A stretch of 64,000 nt of DNA, taken from positions 1,365,001 to 1,429,000 of the forward strand of contig NC_003075.7 of NCBI RefSeq assembly GCF_000001735.4. Reading direction: 5' to 3'. Both the position numbers and the translations under genes were made by a program. Positions 11,612 to 22,780 of this stretch are shown in pieces (within the stretch, counting starts at the first letter, position 1; the number at the start of each line of letters is the position of its first letter). The stretch comes from Arabidopsis thaliana (lineage: Eukaryota > Streptophyta > Magnoliopsida > Brassicales > Brassicaceae). The notes below the pieces were generated by a model. It made no database searches, was not told the DNA's origin, and saw only the letters and a list, made by a program, of their open reading frames with translations.

Positions 11612-14275
11612 TCAGGAGATTAAGGAAGGATTACTACTCGGTTGGCCATTGTTGCTGTCTCTCTTAAGCTGGACTTTCAATTTCTTACCGCCTAAATGGC
11701 GACCATTCATCATGTCAATAGCGTTCTGCGCCGCGGCTTGTGAGTCATAGCTAACAAAACCTGCAACCAACAGCAACAGCAAAAGAATGCTTTCTTTCTA
11801 CCTTCACAATGAACCAGTTTTAAAAGAGGAAAAACTAGATCAAAAGAGAGCTTACCGAAACATTTGCTTACACCAGTGGCTTTGTCTACAAAAACCTTGG
11901 CACTCAGAACAATACCGAAAGATTGAAATGCAGCCGCGAGTTCTTGATCCCCGAACTCCCGAGGTATGTTATAGATAAACAGATTTGCACCTTCTGGACC
12001 TGAACAACCAAAATAATCTTTCAGGTCTTAAAAGAATAAGAGAAGAAAACTATTAAGAGGTCTTAATTACACTAACCTTCGGTTTGAACCACAGAACTCA
12101 AACCAATGCCTAAAGGTGTTGACATGCCAGGTGATATAGATCCAGGAGAGCTACTTAGAGGGCGAGGACTAACAATTCCTCTGGGATAAGCAAATGGAAA
12201 AGGATGACCTCGCATAGCAGGATAACCAGATCCCATGTAGTTTCCAGGAGGCATAGGAAAGTTTCTACGGGCCAAACGAGGCGGCACAGAGTCAGGCGAT
12301 GTTCCTTGCAATGCATTGTTATTACCTTGGTTTGGTTGTGCAATCATATTGGAAAATGCAGCTTGGTTCTGAATTGGTGGTAGCATGTAACCATAAGTTC
12401 CAGGAGGCTGCTATGGAAATGGAAACGAAAATTTTATTAGTTACAAGATTGATAAAGACAAATCTTATACAGCTTGAACTAACGGAGTATTAGGCTTTCT
12501 TGCTTACATGATAACCATATCCATTATATGGTGGTACATAACCCATAGGTAATGCTCCAAACAATGAGGGATTTGTTGGATCACCGTTCCCTAGTCGGGC
12601 GATGTGAGATTGAGCCTTTTGAAGTCTTCTTGTGTGTCTTTCTCGTTCTGTGTCTGCCCATTTGACAACTAAAGGAACAGTTGAACCCTAAGAAGAAAAC
12701 CAAAAGAAAAATGATGGAATTTTCACACTACAGATTTACAAACGGTAAGTTTTCAAAGTAGCAAAAGCAATTACCTCCATTTTATGTTTTCCGTTGATAG
12801 ATTCCATGGCGGAAACAGCTTGTTCTTTTGTCTCATACTTCAGAAATGCACAGCCTAAACATCGACAACAAACAAAAGGTCAAAACTAGGTAAAGCAAAC
12901 TAGTGAAACCAAAGATCACAATAGCGACACAGAGATAGATTCAACCTTTGCTCGTTTGTTGAGCACCTCTTAGAATCTGTAGATCCTTTATGGTCCCGTA
13001 CTTGGAGAATAAAGATTGAACTTCAGCTTCAGAGACATTCTTTGGAAGCATACCAACAAATAGCTTATGCTCTGGATTGCAGAATACATTAATACAACAT
13101 CCATCAGTTGATGATAAAACAATGAAAATGGGTGAAATAGAGCACGGAATCGCGTTACCTAGCCTTTCTAATTCGCCATCTGCATACTTTACTTGCAATA
13201 GACTGTTAGCCTGAGCAACCAAAAGAAAAAGTTAGTTAGAGACCTGACAAGGATCTAAGCATCCTAAATGTTACAGTCAAAAGGCCGAAGAACACACTGA
13301 AACAACCATGGTAAAAAAACACTAATGCCAACATTTTTCAGGTTTCCATAAGAACAAGGATCAAACTAACATTTTGCTTCTATTAAAGAGTAAACCAAAA
13401 GTGTTTCTTTCGCATTAATCTCATTATAGCAATTTCCTAGTTTTACCATTGATTGCACTTTCTTGGGTTTGAAGAAACAATTCCAAAACAATGTCAATAA
13501 GACTCCAACGAAACAGACTCTTAAATCGAAAGATTCTGATTCTGATTCGGGCAAAAGAAATTGATGTTCACCTAAACAGAAAGAAATGCTTCGTGCAAAA
13601 CATATATCCAAAATCAGAATTTGCCAATTCTGGAATCCAACAGAAACCAAAACAATGCAGTTCCAAAAACCAGATTTAAGAATAACATTTTTTAAGAAAA
13701 ACCTCGAGATTCTCAACGAAAAAAAAAAATGTGCGAATGAGGAAATCCAATAATTAAAAACTAAAGAACATCAAATCACATTCAAGCATCTGAAAGAAGA
13801 ACAAATAGTCAGAGAAATGAAAAAAAAAACAAAAAAAAAACAAACCCCAGGCAATGTCTTCTTGTTATGGCAAGCATTGACCAACTTATCTGCTTCTTCT
13901 CTCGATGGACATAGCAGAAAACAACATCCTGAAAATCGGAAGATTAACAAAAAAAAACACAGATTAGGGTTTCGGAAATTCAAATAAATCTCAACAAATC
14001 ACACGAATCAAACACCACATTCTCCAATCAAAAACTTTATAAAAAAAAAAATCGAAAACAGAGGCGTGAAGAAGATTAAAAAAAAAGAAAAGGAAACCTC
14101 GAGAGGCGCGTGTAATCTTGTCCTTGATGATATTGACCTCGTCAACGACAGCGAACTCTTGAAACAATGTTAAGAGTTGAGATTCCGACATATGTTTCGG
14201 AATTTGTCCGACGAAAAGCTTTACGCTCTCTTCTTCTTCGTTTTTCTCCCTATTCTCCTCCTTCGCTTCCGCCAT
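11612..14275 (-). CDS. BRN1: BRN1, Bruno/CELF-like protein with three RRMs
   Basis: The minus-strand start is the ATG at 14275 ([16 protein letters not shown]) and the stop is TGA at 11612-11614. RRM1 has [12 protein letters not shown] and GCCFLLCPS, split by an intron. RRM2 has [12 protein letters not shown] and GCAFLKYE. A Pro/Gly/Met-rich linker follows. RRM3 near the C-terminus has [13 protein letters not shown] and CFGFVSYDS. This two-plus-one RRM layout is that of CELF/Bruno proteins. Known role: BRN1 (also called RBP-DR1) binds the 3' UTR of SOC1 mRNA and lowers it, delaying flowering, and it has a reported defence role. Exon 1 is 14098-14275; seven or so further exons were placed by protein continuity. 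The short introns hold long A and T runs. Confidence 0.93.
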
Positions 14276-17200
14276 TGTTGTCTCCGTCTTCTCTCTTGAC
14301 AAAAAAAAAAAAAATGGTCGTCTTCGTCGTCTTCTCTTTCTCTCCTCTGAGTTTTTTTTTTCTCTCTCTACAATTTTTTTTTTGGTTTCTAAAAATTTAT
14401 TTATTTTAGTTGCAAGAAGGAAAAACAAAAAAAAGGAAAATCAATTATGGAGGAGAGGATGAAGAAAAATGGTGGAATTTGAGAAGTTGGGAGAAATTAA
14501 ATTATAAATGTTGACAATAATTGCCCTTTCTGTTACGAGTTATTTACGATATTGCCATTACAGCTGTACATAGAAGGAAGGAGAAAAGCTTTTACGATGA
14601 GAGGGAACACTTAAGATTGTTTTGTCTCGTTATGGGAGTTACGACGAAAAAGACTAAATTAGCCTTCCTTTTTACGCGCGTTTTATTGTGTTTCTTTTTC
14701 TCTCTCTATCTATCTGTTCGAAAATGTGTATTTGTAGTCAAACCTGTATTGTTTTGTTTTTAAAAGGAAAGCTGTCAATTTTTATAAATTAATAATTAGA
14801 CAATTACGATCTAAAAATGAACGAGCATTTTGAACAATATGAGGTGTTGGAACGAGCATTCTACTTATAGAATAAAATAGTTTAGGTGCAGATAATAGGT
14901 TAAGTGTGTTCAAAATTTAAATTACTTTAGTGTGAGCTATTATTGGTCTATCAACAACAAATCATTGATAATTTAAAGATAAAAAGGATGAGAAAACTAA
15001 AATTTTATAGTTTTTTGAACTTTTTAGTATATATATATAATGTTTAACATAGTTTTTAACGATGTCGTATTCAAACGCGACAAATTTGTTAAAGAGAACC
15101 GTTTTATCTTTTTCCTAAAATTAGTCAAAACAGTTCATTTGCGTCGTCGTATTCTCTTAGCCGTTAGGTTTCTACCATTTGCCAACTTTCAACAAATATT
15201 GATTCATTTTCCATCATATATAATTTTAAAACAAATAAATACAATATTTATTTATTGTTTGGATAAAATTTCATACAAAAATATATTGGTATCTCAAAAC
15301 CATAATTTTACTTTTTACAGTTATTTTACAATTTTGTTTCCATATATTTTGAAGGGCTTTTTTGTAATTTTTTATAATACGGAATAAATGAAATTCAATA
15401 CCGTGTTTTTAGACATTTTAGTATACAAGGAATGTACATAAAAGTTAAAATGCATTTTGACTAATATCATAGACTCAGAGTCAACATCTTCATTTTAAGA
15501 CAACCAATTAACTTTTGAGAAAATATAATTTCATATATTTTGTTTTGGCAGTTGATTTATATTGGTCGTTAGATTATTAACTAGTTGTATGTTTTACTAA
15601 AAAGTATTAATTTATTGTCTATCTTAAAATATTTACAATAGATTATTTGTAACTAATCTATATATAAAGTTCACAGAACAATATATTGATGTCTCATTTT
15701 TACGTTTTGTATTTTATATTTTGTGTTTTACATCATTTTTAGATTATTTTTACATTTTGTATTTTATAAGCTAGTTTTATTTTCATCTATTCTAAAGTAC
15801 TCATGTTGTTACATCAAGATTTTGTTGAAAAACTTTATACTAAAAATAAATGGAATATATATTTAAGTTTAACATAATGTACATGAGAAAACAAAAGTTT
15901 ACATTCTCCTATATATCTTTCAAAATACGGTACACTCAATTTGGAGAGAGAGGAATGCAAGAAGACACGGTGAACAACCATAACCACCAGATCAAGATGA
16001 TCGACAAAAATGTGAGAAATCGTTTAAGTACAATTCGGGGTATAGGGGAATCCATAAGTATGAAGAGGATCTTCAAGTTTGGTTTGCTACAAGACGAGCT
16101 TAAGTTCCAATTGTGTTGTTAGAATTTGTTTTTGAAATCGTATTCATTAAGCTGTAAAACATTTTTTTCTTTTTTTGAATATAATTTAACAATAATTCAA
16201 AAACACAACAAAAAACAAATTCACGAGGTCATATTTAAACTCGAGCTTTTCCCTATTGTTCTATCAATATTTTGGTTTAAAAATATATTAAAAAAAAGAT
16301 GAATCAAATAGCTTCTTTTTGAACTTCTTAATATACATGTAATTATATTCTGTTTAAAATTTTTTTATAGCGGTCAACGGCATGACTATTCTGTTCGAAC
16401 ATTGCCAGTTTACTTCTAAATATAGATTTTTGGGTTTCAAAATTTGAATCAATTATCTTTATATTCACAAACCGTAATTGTAATAGTGTAGCACATCACG
16501 TAGCTTCTTCAATGTTCACGTAGTTTCAAGCAAATTCAGAAAATCAGCTAATGTGGCTAAAAAACCTTTTTTTGTAAAGACTTAAATTCTTAAATAAAAT
16601 TCAGTTTGCACGAGAATTTTTTTTTAGCATATATGGAAAATACATAAAATTTAACATAGTTTGATATATTCATCTACAAAACAGTTTAAATTTTTCCAAA
16701 AAAAAAATAGATAATATATTCCTCGATACTAAATATGGAAGATACTTACACTAATAATATAAGAAATCAAGGAGAGAACATAATAAAATTTAACAAAACT
16801 TTAAGAAAAACAGTATAATAAACCAATGGGAACATCGGATGGGACAACCCAACGAAAACATGCAGAAAACCTCTAGAGGCTCGAAACCTTTTGGATTCAT
16901 CCACTCATGAATATGAAAAATGCTTCAATCCTATATTTGAGAGCAACTTCCCGCAAATATTTTTGAAGGAAGAACCTAATAGCCTAACCTAAGAAGCATG
17001 AAGTTGAAAAAAATTGGTTTTTTTTAACCTATGGTTTTGTAAAAACAATTATATATGACAGAATGTAAAAATCTGACATATGTTCACCATCATTGAGATA
17101 ATAAAAACATAAAATATTTTATAAATAATATTTGTACATAGCAAATATTATATGGTTTAATATTTCCTTCTCCAATTTTGTTATTTCCAATTTTGTTTTT

Positions 17201-18365
17201 TAAAAGAAAAAAAAAAGTTATTTCCAATTTCAAACACTGTCAGTTAAGTAGTTATAATGGTCTTGCAAATATACCTATTTATGTACACAAACTGCCGAAT
17301 AAACCTAAATAACTATCAACTTCCACAAGTTGCATTCGCATTATGTATCCAATCAACCAATAAAACCCTTAATACTGTAGCTAATTCTTGTACGACTTAA
17401 TTATGAGGTCAAGGAGCCTTTTTAAAAGTTTAAAAGAAGAACATTCAAAGACTTTTGTAAATGGATAAACACGAAAAGAGTTTGACCATAGGATCTAAAA
17501 AAATAATGAAATAGAAGCACAACGGAAAGGTCACTGTCGAAGGGCAAAATAGTCAGAAAACTAGAATGGCAAAACTCGTAAATACAAGCGAAAACAGAGG
17601 GGCAAACACAAGCATGACAGACTGTCCCGCCAACGCGACCAAAAAAACAAAGACTCGAGCAGCTCCAACTTGTTCCTTTCTCCAACGCCACAAAATTAAA
17701 TTTCTCATATTTCCAACAAATAGACCCCTGAATTTATTCATCTTTTCTGTTTTGGCCCTACAAGTTTTTATTGTGCATGTTTGTCAAAGCGTATTCTTGT
17801 CATTTGTCAACAACCAACTTCCACCATAACTAATCGAATTAGAATTATTTGTTTTGGATAATTGGTTAATATTCGATTATAAGAAAACAATTTGTATTCT
17901 TCGTGATGTAGACTAGTATAAAATATTAGAGTGACATTACACTTTGTAATAGAGAAGTCATTTCAACATAACCACTACGTATATAAGTATATTTTTATTT
18001 GGATAAATATCATTTCAATTCCAATGCTTATCCAATCCTAATCAAAGAAAAAGGCTCAATTTCCATCACGCTTGGATCTAGATGACAATAAGAACATACC
18101 AACTTAGAGTACTTTTTTCTTTATAATAAAAACTGAAACAATCTCGAATCATCATCTTTGTTTTTGGTTATAGAATTAGTGAAATGATGAATCATAGAGA
18201 ACAAATTGTGATGCGAAAAATTGTACAATATACATAAAAATTGTGAAATGTCACTACCAAATGAATCATTTGATTAGAAAAATCTCACCTAGAGTGAATC
18301 ATTTTTAAAAAAAGAATGGAGAACTTATCTGAAACCGGACAAGCTTGGCACGAACAGGTCAGTGG
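14276..18365. other. Gene-poor AT-rich region
   Basis: About 4 kb lies between the BRN1 5' end and the 3' end of the mitochondrial carrier gene. The first few hundred bases are the BRN1 leader and promoter. The rest is strongly AT-rich with many stops in all frames. ORFs at 15040-15387 and 17566-17829 have low-complexity composition and no domain. One possible transposase remnant is listed separately. I see no tRNA or other RNA gene. Confidence 0.6.
15955..16105 (+). pseudogene. Possible remnant of a DNA-transposon protein
   Basis: A short frame reads DKNVRNRLSTIRGIG, and after a shift of frame KYEEDLQVWFATRRA and a stop. The NRLS and WF segments look like protein rather than random AT-rich DNA. 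They recall the tail of hAT-like transposases, but I cannot confirm this by eye. No terminal repeats were identified. It may instead be a host-gene relic. Confidence 0.2.
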
Positions 18366-20485
18366 CTACATTGTGTGAAGTCCAGCGAGTGATCTAAGCT
18401 TCTCGCATAGTATGAACGTGATCATCGTTTGTGGCCCGAGCCGTGCGAAAATTGCAAAGCCTCTGTGTCAAGTAAGAAAACATAATACATTTTTATTTAT
18501 TTATGTACTACGAATTATATAAATATATCTTCATGAACAAGACGGTTTTTTTTTCTTCACCCTTTGTAAAGTGCCAGAGGACCTTCTTTGCGAACAACCT
18601 GAAATATCATACTCGTTAACGATCAACGCAAGCAAACAAGCAATGCTCAGTGAGAATGTATTAATAGAAGGGCTTGAAAACATTACCTTGTAACCGCAAT
18701 GAAACCCGTTTCTGTAGGTTTTGGTGCTTTCAGAACCTTGCTGCAACATCAAGCGGGTTTTAATCATGTCCATGGGTGCGGTTATCAGTGTGCTTACTAA
18801 ACCTGCAACCACACTTGAGCTTCATTCCTCAAGTGCTAAAGTAAGTTAGTTTTTGACGCTTCAATTGATTTTTGTCTGAAAAAGAAACAGCAGTAATTAC
18901 TGCTAAACTTTTACCACAAATGAAGATGAAACCCTTCTTCTAAAGAAGTTCGTTTAACCAGAATCTGCAATTACAAGAAAATTTAGAAGCTGAAGTGTTA
19001 GAATCAATAAATGGTTGAGAAGCAGGATTACTTGACAATTTCTCAATTTCAAAACAGATCATGGAAATTACTTCATGGTTTTTAAAAAGTGGAAAATAGT
19101 AGTCTTAGAATATGACCCGTTTGGCTTCATCATATGTTGCAAGCTGTGAGGCAGTTAGTGCTGCAGCTCTAACCATGGCAGGACCAACTCCTTTCCATAA
19201 AGCTCCTATGCCTTCTTTAGAGACTATTTCCCGCACTTCTGCAATGGGAACTGCGTTTGGATTCATCTGCAACCTTACCTAACGAAATGCAAAATGAAAT
19301 GTGTCTTAAAAACCGAAAAAGAGATCTAATGAACAGAATAAAACCAATACTTGAGGTTTCATCTACCTTAACAACTTCAACAGGGTTAGTTAATGCAGTG
19401 GAAAACGCCCCGGCGAATGCGCCTGATGCTATCTTGACCAAGACATTGGTAGATCCAAATGCCCAATCAAAAGAAACCTTGGTGGGTTCATATAATCCCA
19501 ATCTAAGACCTCCGTAAAGCACTGATCTAGTGAGAGCAGGAGTCAACCCCAAGTATAAAGACCTACGCCCTTCATTCTTCATCAGTTGAAGAAAGATTCC
19601 AGTCTGAAAAAAGACATTTCAAAAATACAAATGTAAGTTAAGTTAACACATCCCCAGTAACATCAATAGGAGCAGTTCTCTAGAACATTATTACCATTCC
19701 AATTAACGGACCTCTTTGGCCGACATGCTGCATCTGCAATCTCACTTTCACTACATCTGGACAACGAAAACGACAAGAATAACACATTTAAGAAGAGTGT
19801 GATGGAAAGAGAACCATTTTCTTCTCAGTCCTTAAACCTTAAAATGCCACATTATGTACCATAGTAGTTGAGCAGAGACATACTTATACACTGACCTACT
19901 ACAAGAGCTAGAACATACAGCTACATTATCCAAATATCACTATCGAAGATCGAAGAAAGTTGAAAATCCATCACAAGTGCTAGAAAACATCCACAGAAAA
20001 CACCTATCTGCAGCAAATTGCAGCATATCAAATCCAAAATTGGAGCCAACGGTTCTAATTCAAACCCAAAATTGGACTACTCATACAAAACTATGAGTGA
20101 AGAAGAAGGCATCAGGATCTAACCGAGAGGATGAGTCACGCCAGTGGCCAATGCGACGGAGATTCCGCTAATGCCAAAATGAGACACCACCTTTGAAAAC
20201 GGCGGAATCAGATTCTGTGGCTTCCTCAATTCTTCATTCCCTTCAACAACTACACAAATTCCGCGACATTTCAGCCAAATTATTGAAATATAAACAAAAA
20301 TGCAGAAATATAATCTCGAACTTTATACTAAATGGAGAAAACTCAACACCTTCATGTTTTAGTTTATGCGAAAGCAAATCAAAAGATTCGATGATCTTGG
20401 GATTGAAATTGAGGCATATACAGAGAGCAAAAAGATCCGACGAACCTGGGATTGAAGTCACCGGCGGGGAGATATCTCCGATCAT
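18366..20485 (-). CDS. Mitochondrial substrate carrier family protein
   Basis: The minus-strand ATG at 20485 opens MIGDISPPVTSIPG and the stop is TAG at 18366-18368 after LRSLAGLHTM. Joined exons give about 310 residues with the three-repeat carrier plan. Repeat 1 starts near VVSHFGISGISVALATGVTH and contains the signature PLDVVKVRLQMQ. Repeat 2 has NPVEVVKVRLQMN. Repeat 3 has APMDMIKTRLMLQQ and a final ARLGPQTMITF helix. These P-x-[DE]-x-x-K-x-R motifs are diagnostic of the family, which moves small anions across the inner mitochondrial membrane. The sequence is close to uncoupler and dicarboxylate carriers, but the substrate cannot be set here. The first intron contains the misleading short ORF at 20193-20600. 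Confidence 0.88.
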
Positions 20486-20746
20486 TTTGTTTTTTCCGTT
20501 ATTCTTTCTTGGGAAATGGTCTGTTTATACGTCGTGTGAAACGACGTCGCTTTCAGAGATAATTCTCCAGTTATTGATAGCCGTTAGATATCATAAATGA
20601 ATCTGGACCGTCGGATGATATCATTCTTTTTTTTATTAAAGTAGGCGAAAAGTAAATTCGACTCCCTCTTTGCACTTTCTTCTTCCCGTCGCTACCGAAA
20701 GCTTCTGTCTCTCTCACTCGCAGGGTTCTCTGGAACTTTCTGAACG

Positions 20747-22331
20747 ATGCCGAGGTATAGGGTTTAAGATCCTCAGAGTTATACTACTGATACATAGATA
20801 GTTACGTAGTTCGAGATTAGGTTTTTTAATTACTTGTTTGATTTTGATTTTCGCAGGTATTACTGTGATTATTGCGATACTTATCTCACTCACGATTCCG
20901 TAAGTTTCCTCCTCTTTGTTTTATTGTCTTCCCTAGTAATCGTGAACTCGTTTTAGGTGATGAATTCGATCTCCGGAGGTGTCTATTAGGTTTCCGATTT
21001 GGATTCTAGTTTAAAACCAGTATGCTATTTACATATGTATATCACGCTGGTTCCCTTCTTGCCTTTGACTGGATTTAGCTCAATTTAGTACTTGGAATCA
21101 TGGTTTTGTGGTTAAGCTGAAATTCTACTATACGAGTTCGATTTTTGTTTTGTGAAGTGAACTTAGATCCAATTTTTGTTACCAATTTATAGTTGCATTA
21201 TGTTATCTATGGTTTTGATGTTTTTGTGTTTGATTAAGAATGTAATCATGTTTCACGGATTGTATTGTACCGTCTTCTCGTATTAGTAAAGTTTTATATT
21301 TGATATTTTTTCAGCCATCAGTAAGGAAGCAGCACAATGCTGGTTACAAACACAAGGTACATAAAGAAGAGTTCTTTTGTGTGGTTGTATACATGGTTTT
21401 CCTTAATGTATGTTAAGAGTTTGATGATCTTTTTCAGGCGAATGTGAGAATATACTATCAGCAATTTGAGGAACAACAAACCCAAAGTTTGATTGATCAG
21501 AGAATTAAGGAACATCTTGGCCAAACTGGAGGGTATCAACAGGTTGGTGCTGTGTTTAATCAGCATATGCTTGCAAGACCTCGCCCTCCCATGATGCTAC
21601 CACCTGGAAGTATGCCTATGGGTATGCGACCTCCTGTTCTGCCTAGACCCATGATGCCTCCTCAAGGTAATTTCTGTTATTAAATTAGTTTCCCGCTTGC
21701 TGTGCGGATTCAACATTCGAAAGTTTTAGTAGGTAACTTTCATAGTAATCTTTAGAAAAGACTACAGATGAAATAGAGTATAATAAAGAACGTCATCCAT
21801 ATAGGTGATTTGAGAAACTTGACATTGCATGAAACTTTAGGCAGCTGATGAATATGAGCTTTGGTTGTCACTTGCTGTGTATCATGACTCTTCAGACCCT
21901 TACGAAATAGATTTCATTCATTTAAATCATGTCACTCAAACATCGATTAGTAGGTTTCATACATAGATATTCACATCCTTTTTTTCCCCACAACTGTTTG
22001 AAGTGAAATGTAATATTGTACATTTGCAGGTTATATGCCTCCTCCAGGAGTACCACAGATGATGGCACCGCCTGGTGCTCCTCTACCTCCACCTCCACAA
22101 AATGGTATTCTGAGGCCACCAGGAATGGCTCCCATACCAGGTCAAGGTGGCGGACCACCAGGAATGGCTCCCATACCAGGTCAAGGTGGCGGACCACCTC
22201 CCAATTATAATGGACTACCTCCTCCTCCTCCTTATCATACAAATCCAGCTGCTCCACCAAGTGGTAATTTCAACAATCCAAACCTCAACAATCCGAATCC
22301 CAGTGCTGAATCTCCTGAAAGCAATGAGTAG
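20747..22331 (+). CDS. U1C: U1 small nuclear ribonucleoprotein C (U1-C)
   Basis: The ATG is at 20747. The first coding exon is only 8 nt (20747-20754) and joins to give MPRYYCDYCDTYLTHDSPS. The N-terminal zinc finger has Cys6, Cys9, His24 and His30, exactly the U1-C pattern, followed by VRIYYQQFEEQQTQSLID. The rest is Pro/Gly/Met-rich, as in plant U1-C, and ends in ESPESNE with a TAG at 22331. U1-C stabilises pairing of U1 snRNA with the 5' splice site in the spliceosome. Five coding exons are seen. The Pro-rich part carries a 39-bp tandem repeat, listed separately. Confidence 0.93.
22116..22195 (+). repeat. 39-bp in-frame tandem repeat in U1-C
   Basis: Two perfect or near-perfect 39-bp units encode PPGMAPIPGQGGG twice in the Pro/Gly-rich tail of U1-C. 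The unit length is a multiple of three, so copy changes keep the frame. Confidence 0.9.
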
Positions 22332-22780
22332 AGTTAGTAGGTCTGAATGAATCATTTTTCTCCTGCCAAAAAATTCTCAGAGCTCTTGTTTAACACAATA
22401 TCCTACCTTTTCTACTCCAATTTTTATGAAGAGGTTTAGAACTAACGTATGTGAAATGAGTTTTATGTGTTAGATGATTGTATCCATTAGAGTCATGAAA
22501 AGGAAAATCTGAGGTTTCTTATCTCTAAAACAAACTGGTTTATGAAAGATTTATTAAAAGGCTTCATTCATTCATTGCTTGTACCAATCAGTAGTAGAAA
22601 GAAGTAGACATGCTGCTGTAAACTTATGTATTTCTTTGGTTCCTTTTCTCTGAAATTGAGAAGAGACAGTGCCTGAAACAAGAGAGGAATCCAAAAATTG
22701 TAAGGAGATTTGCGTTTGACCAATTTATGTTCTATCCATTAACGTTGATTGGTTCGTAGTTACACAAACACACACTACAA
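22332..22780. other. Convergent 3' region of U1-C and the BRCT gene
   Basis: About 450 bp of AT-rich sequence holds the 3' UTRs of two convergent genes. No further ORF or RNA gene is seen. Confidence 0.6.

Noticed and set aside
14780-17400. Possible retroelement in the AT-rich gap
   Set aside because: I found no long terminal repeats, primer-binding site or reverse-transcriptase-like frame.
17422-17830. Opposed short ORFs near 17.6 kb
   Set aside because: Composition is hydrophobic or low-complexity with no splice or start context. I regard them as chance frames.
20193-20600. 135-codon plus-strand ORF
   Set aside because: It overlaps the first exons and intron of the mitochondrial carrier on the other strand and has no recognisable domain.
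22035-22260. Ser/Thr- and Val/His-rich ORFs in other frames of U1-C
   Set aside because: They arise from the 39-bp repeat and Pro-codon runs of the real frame.
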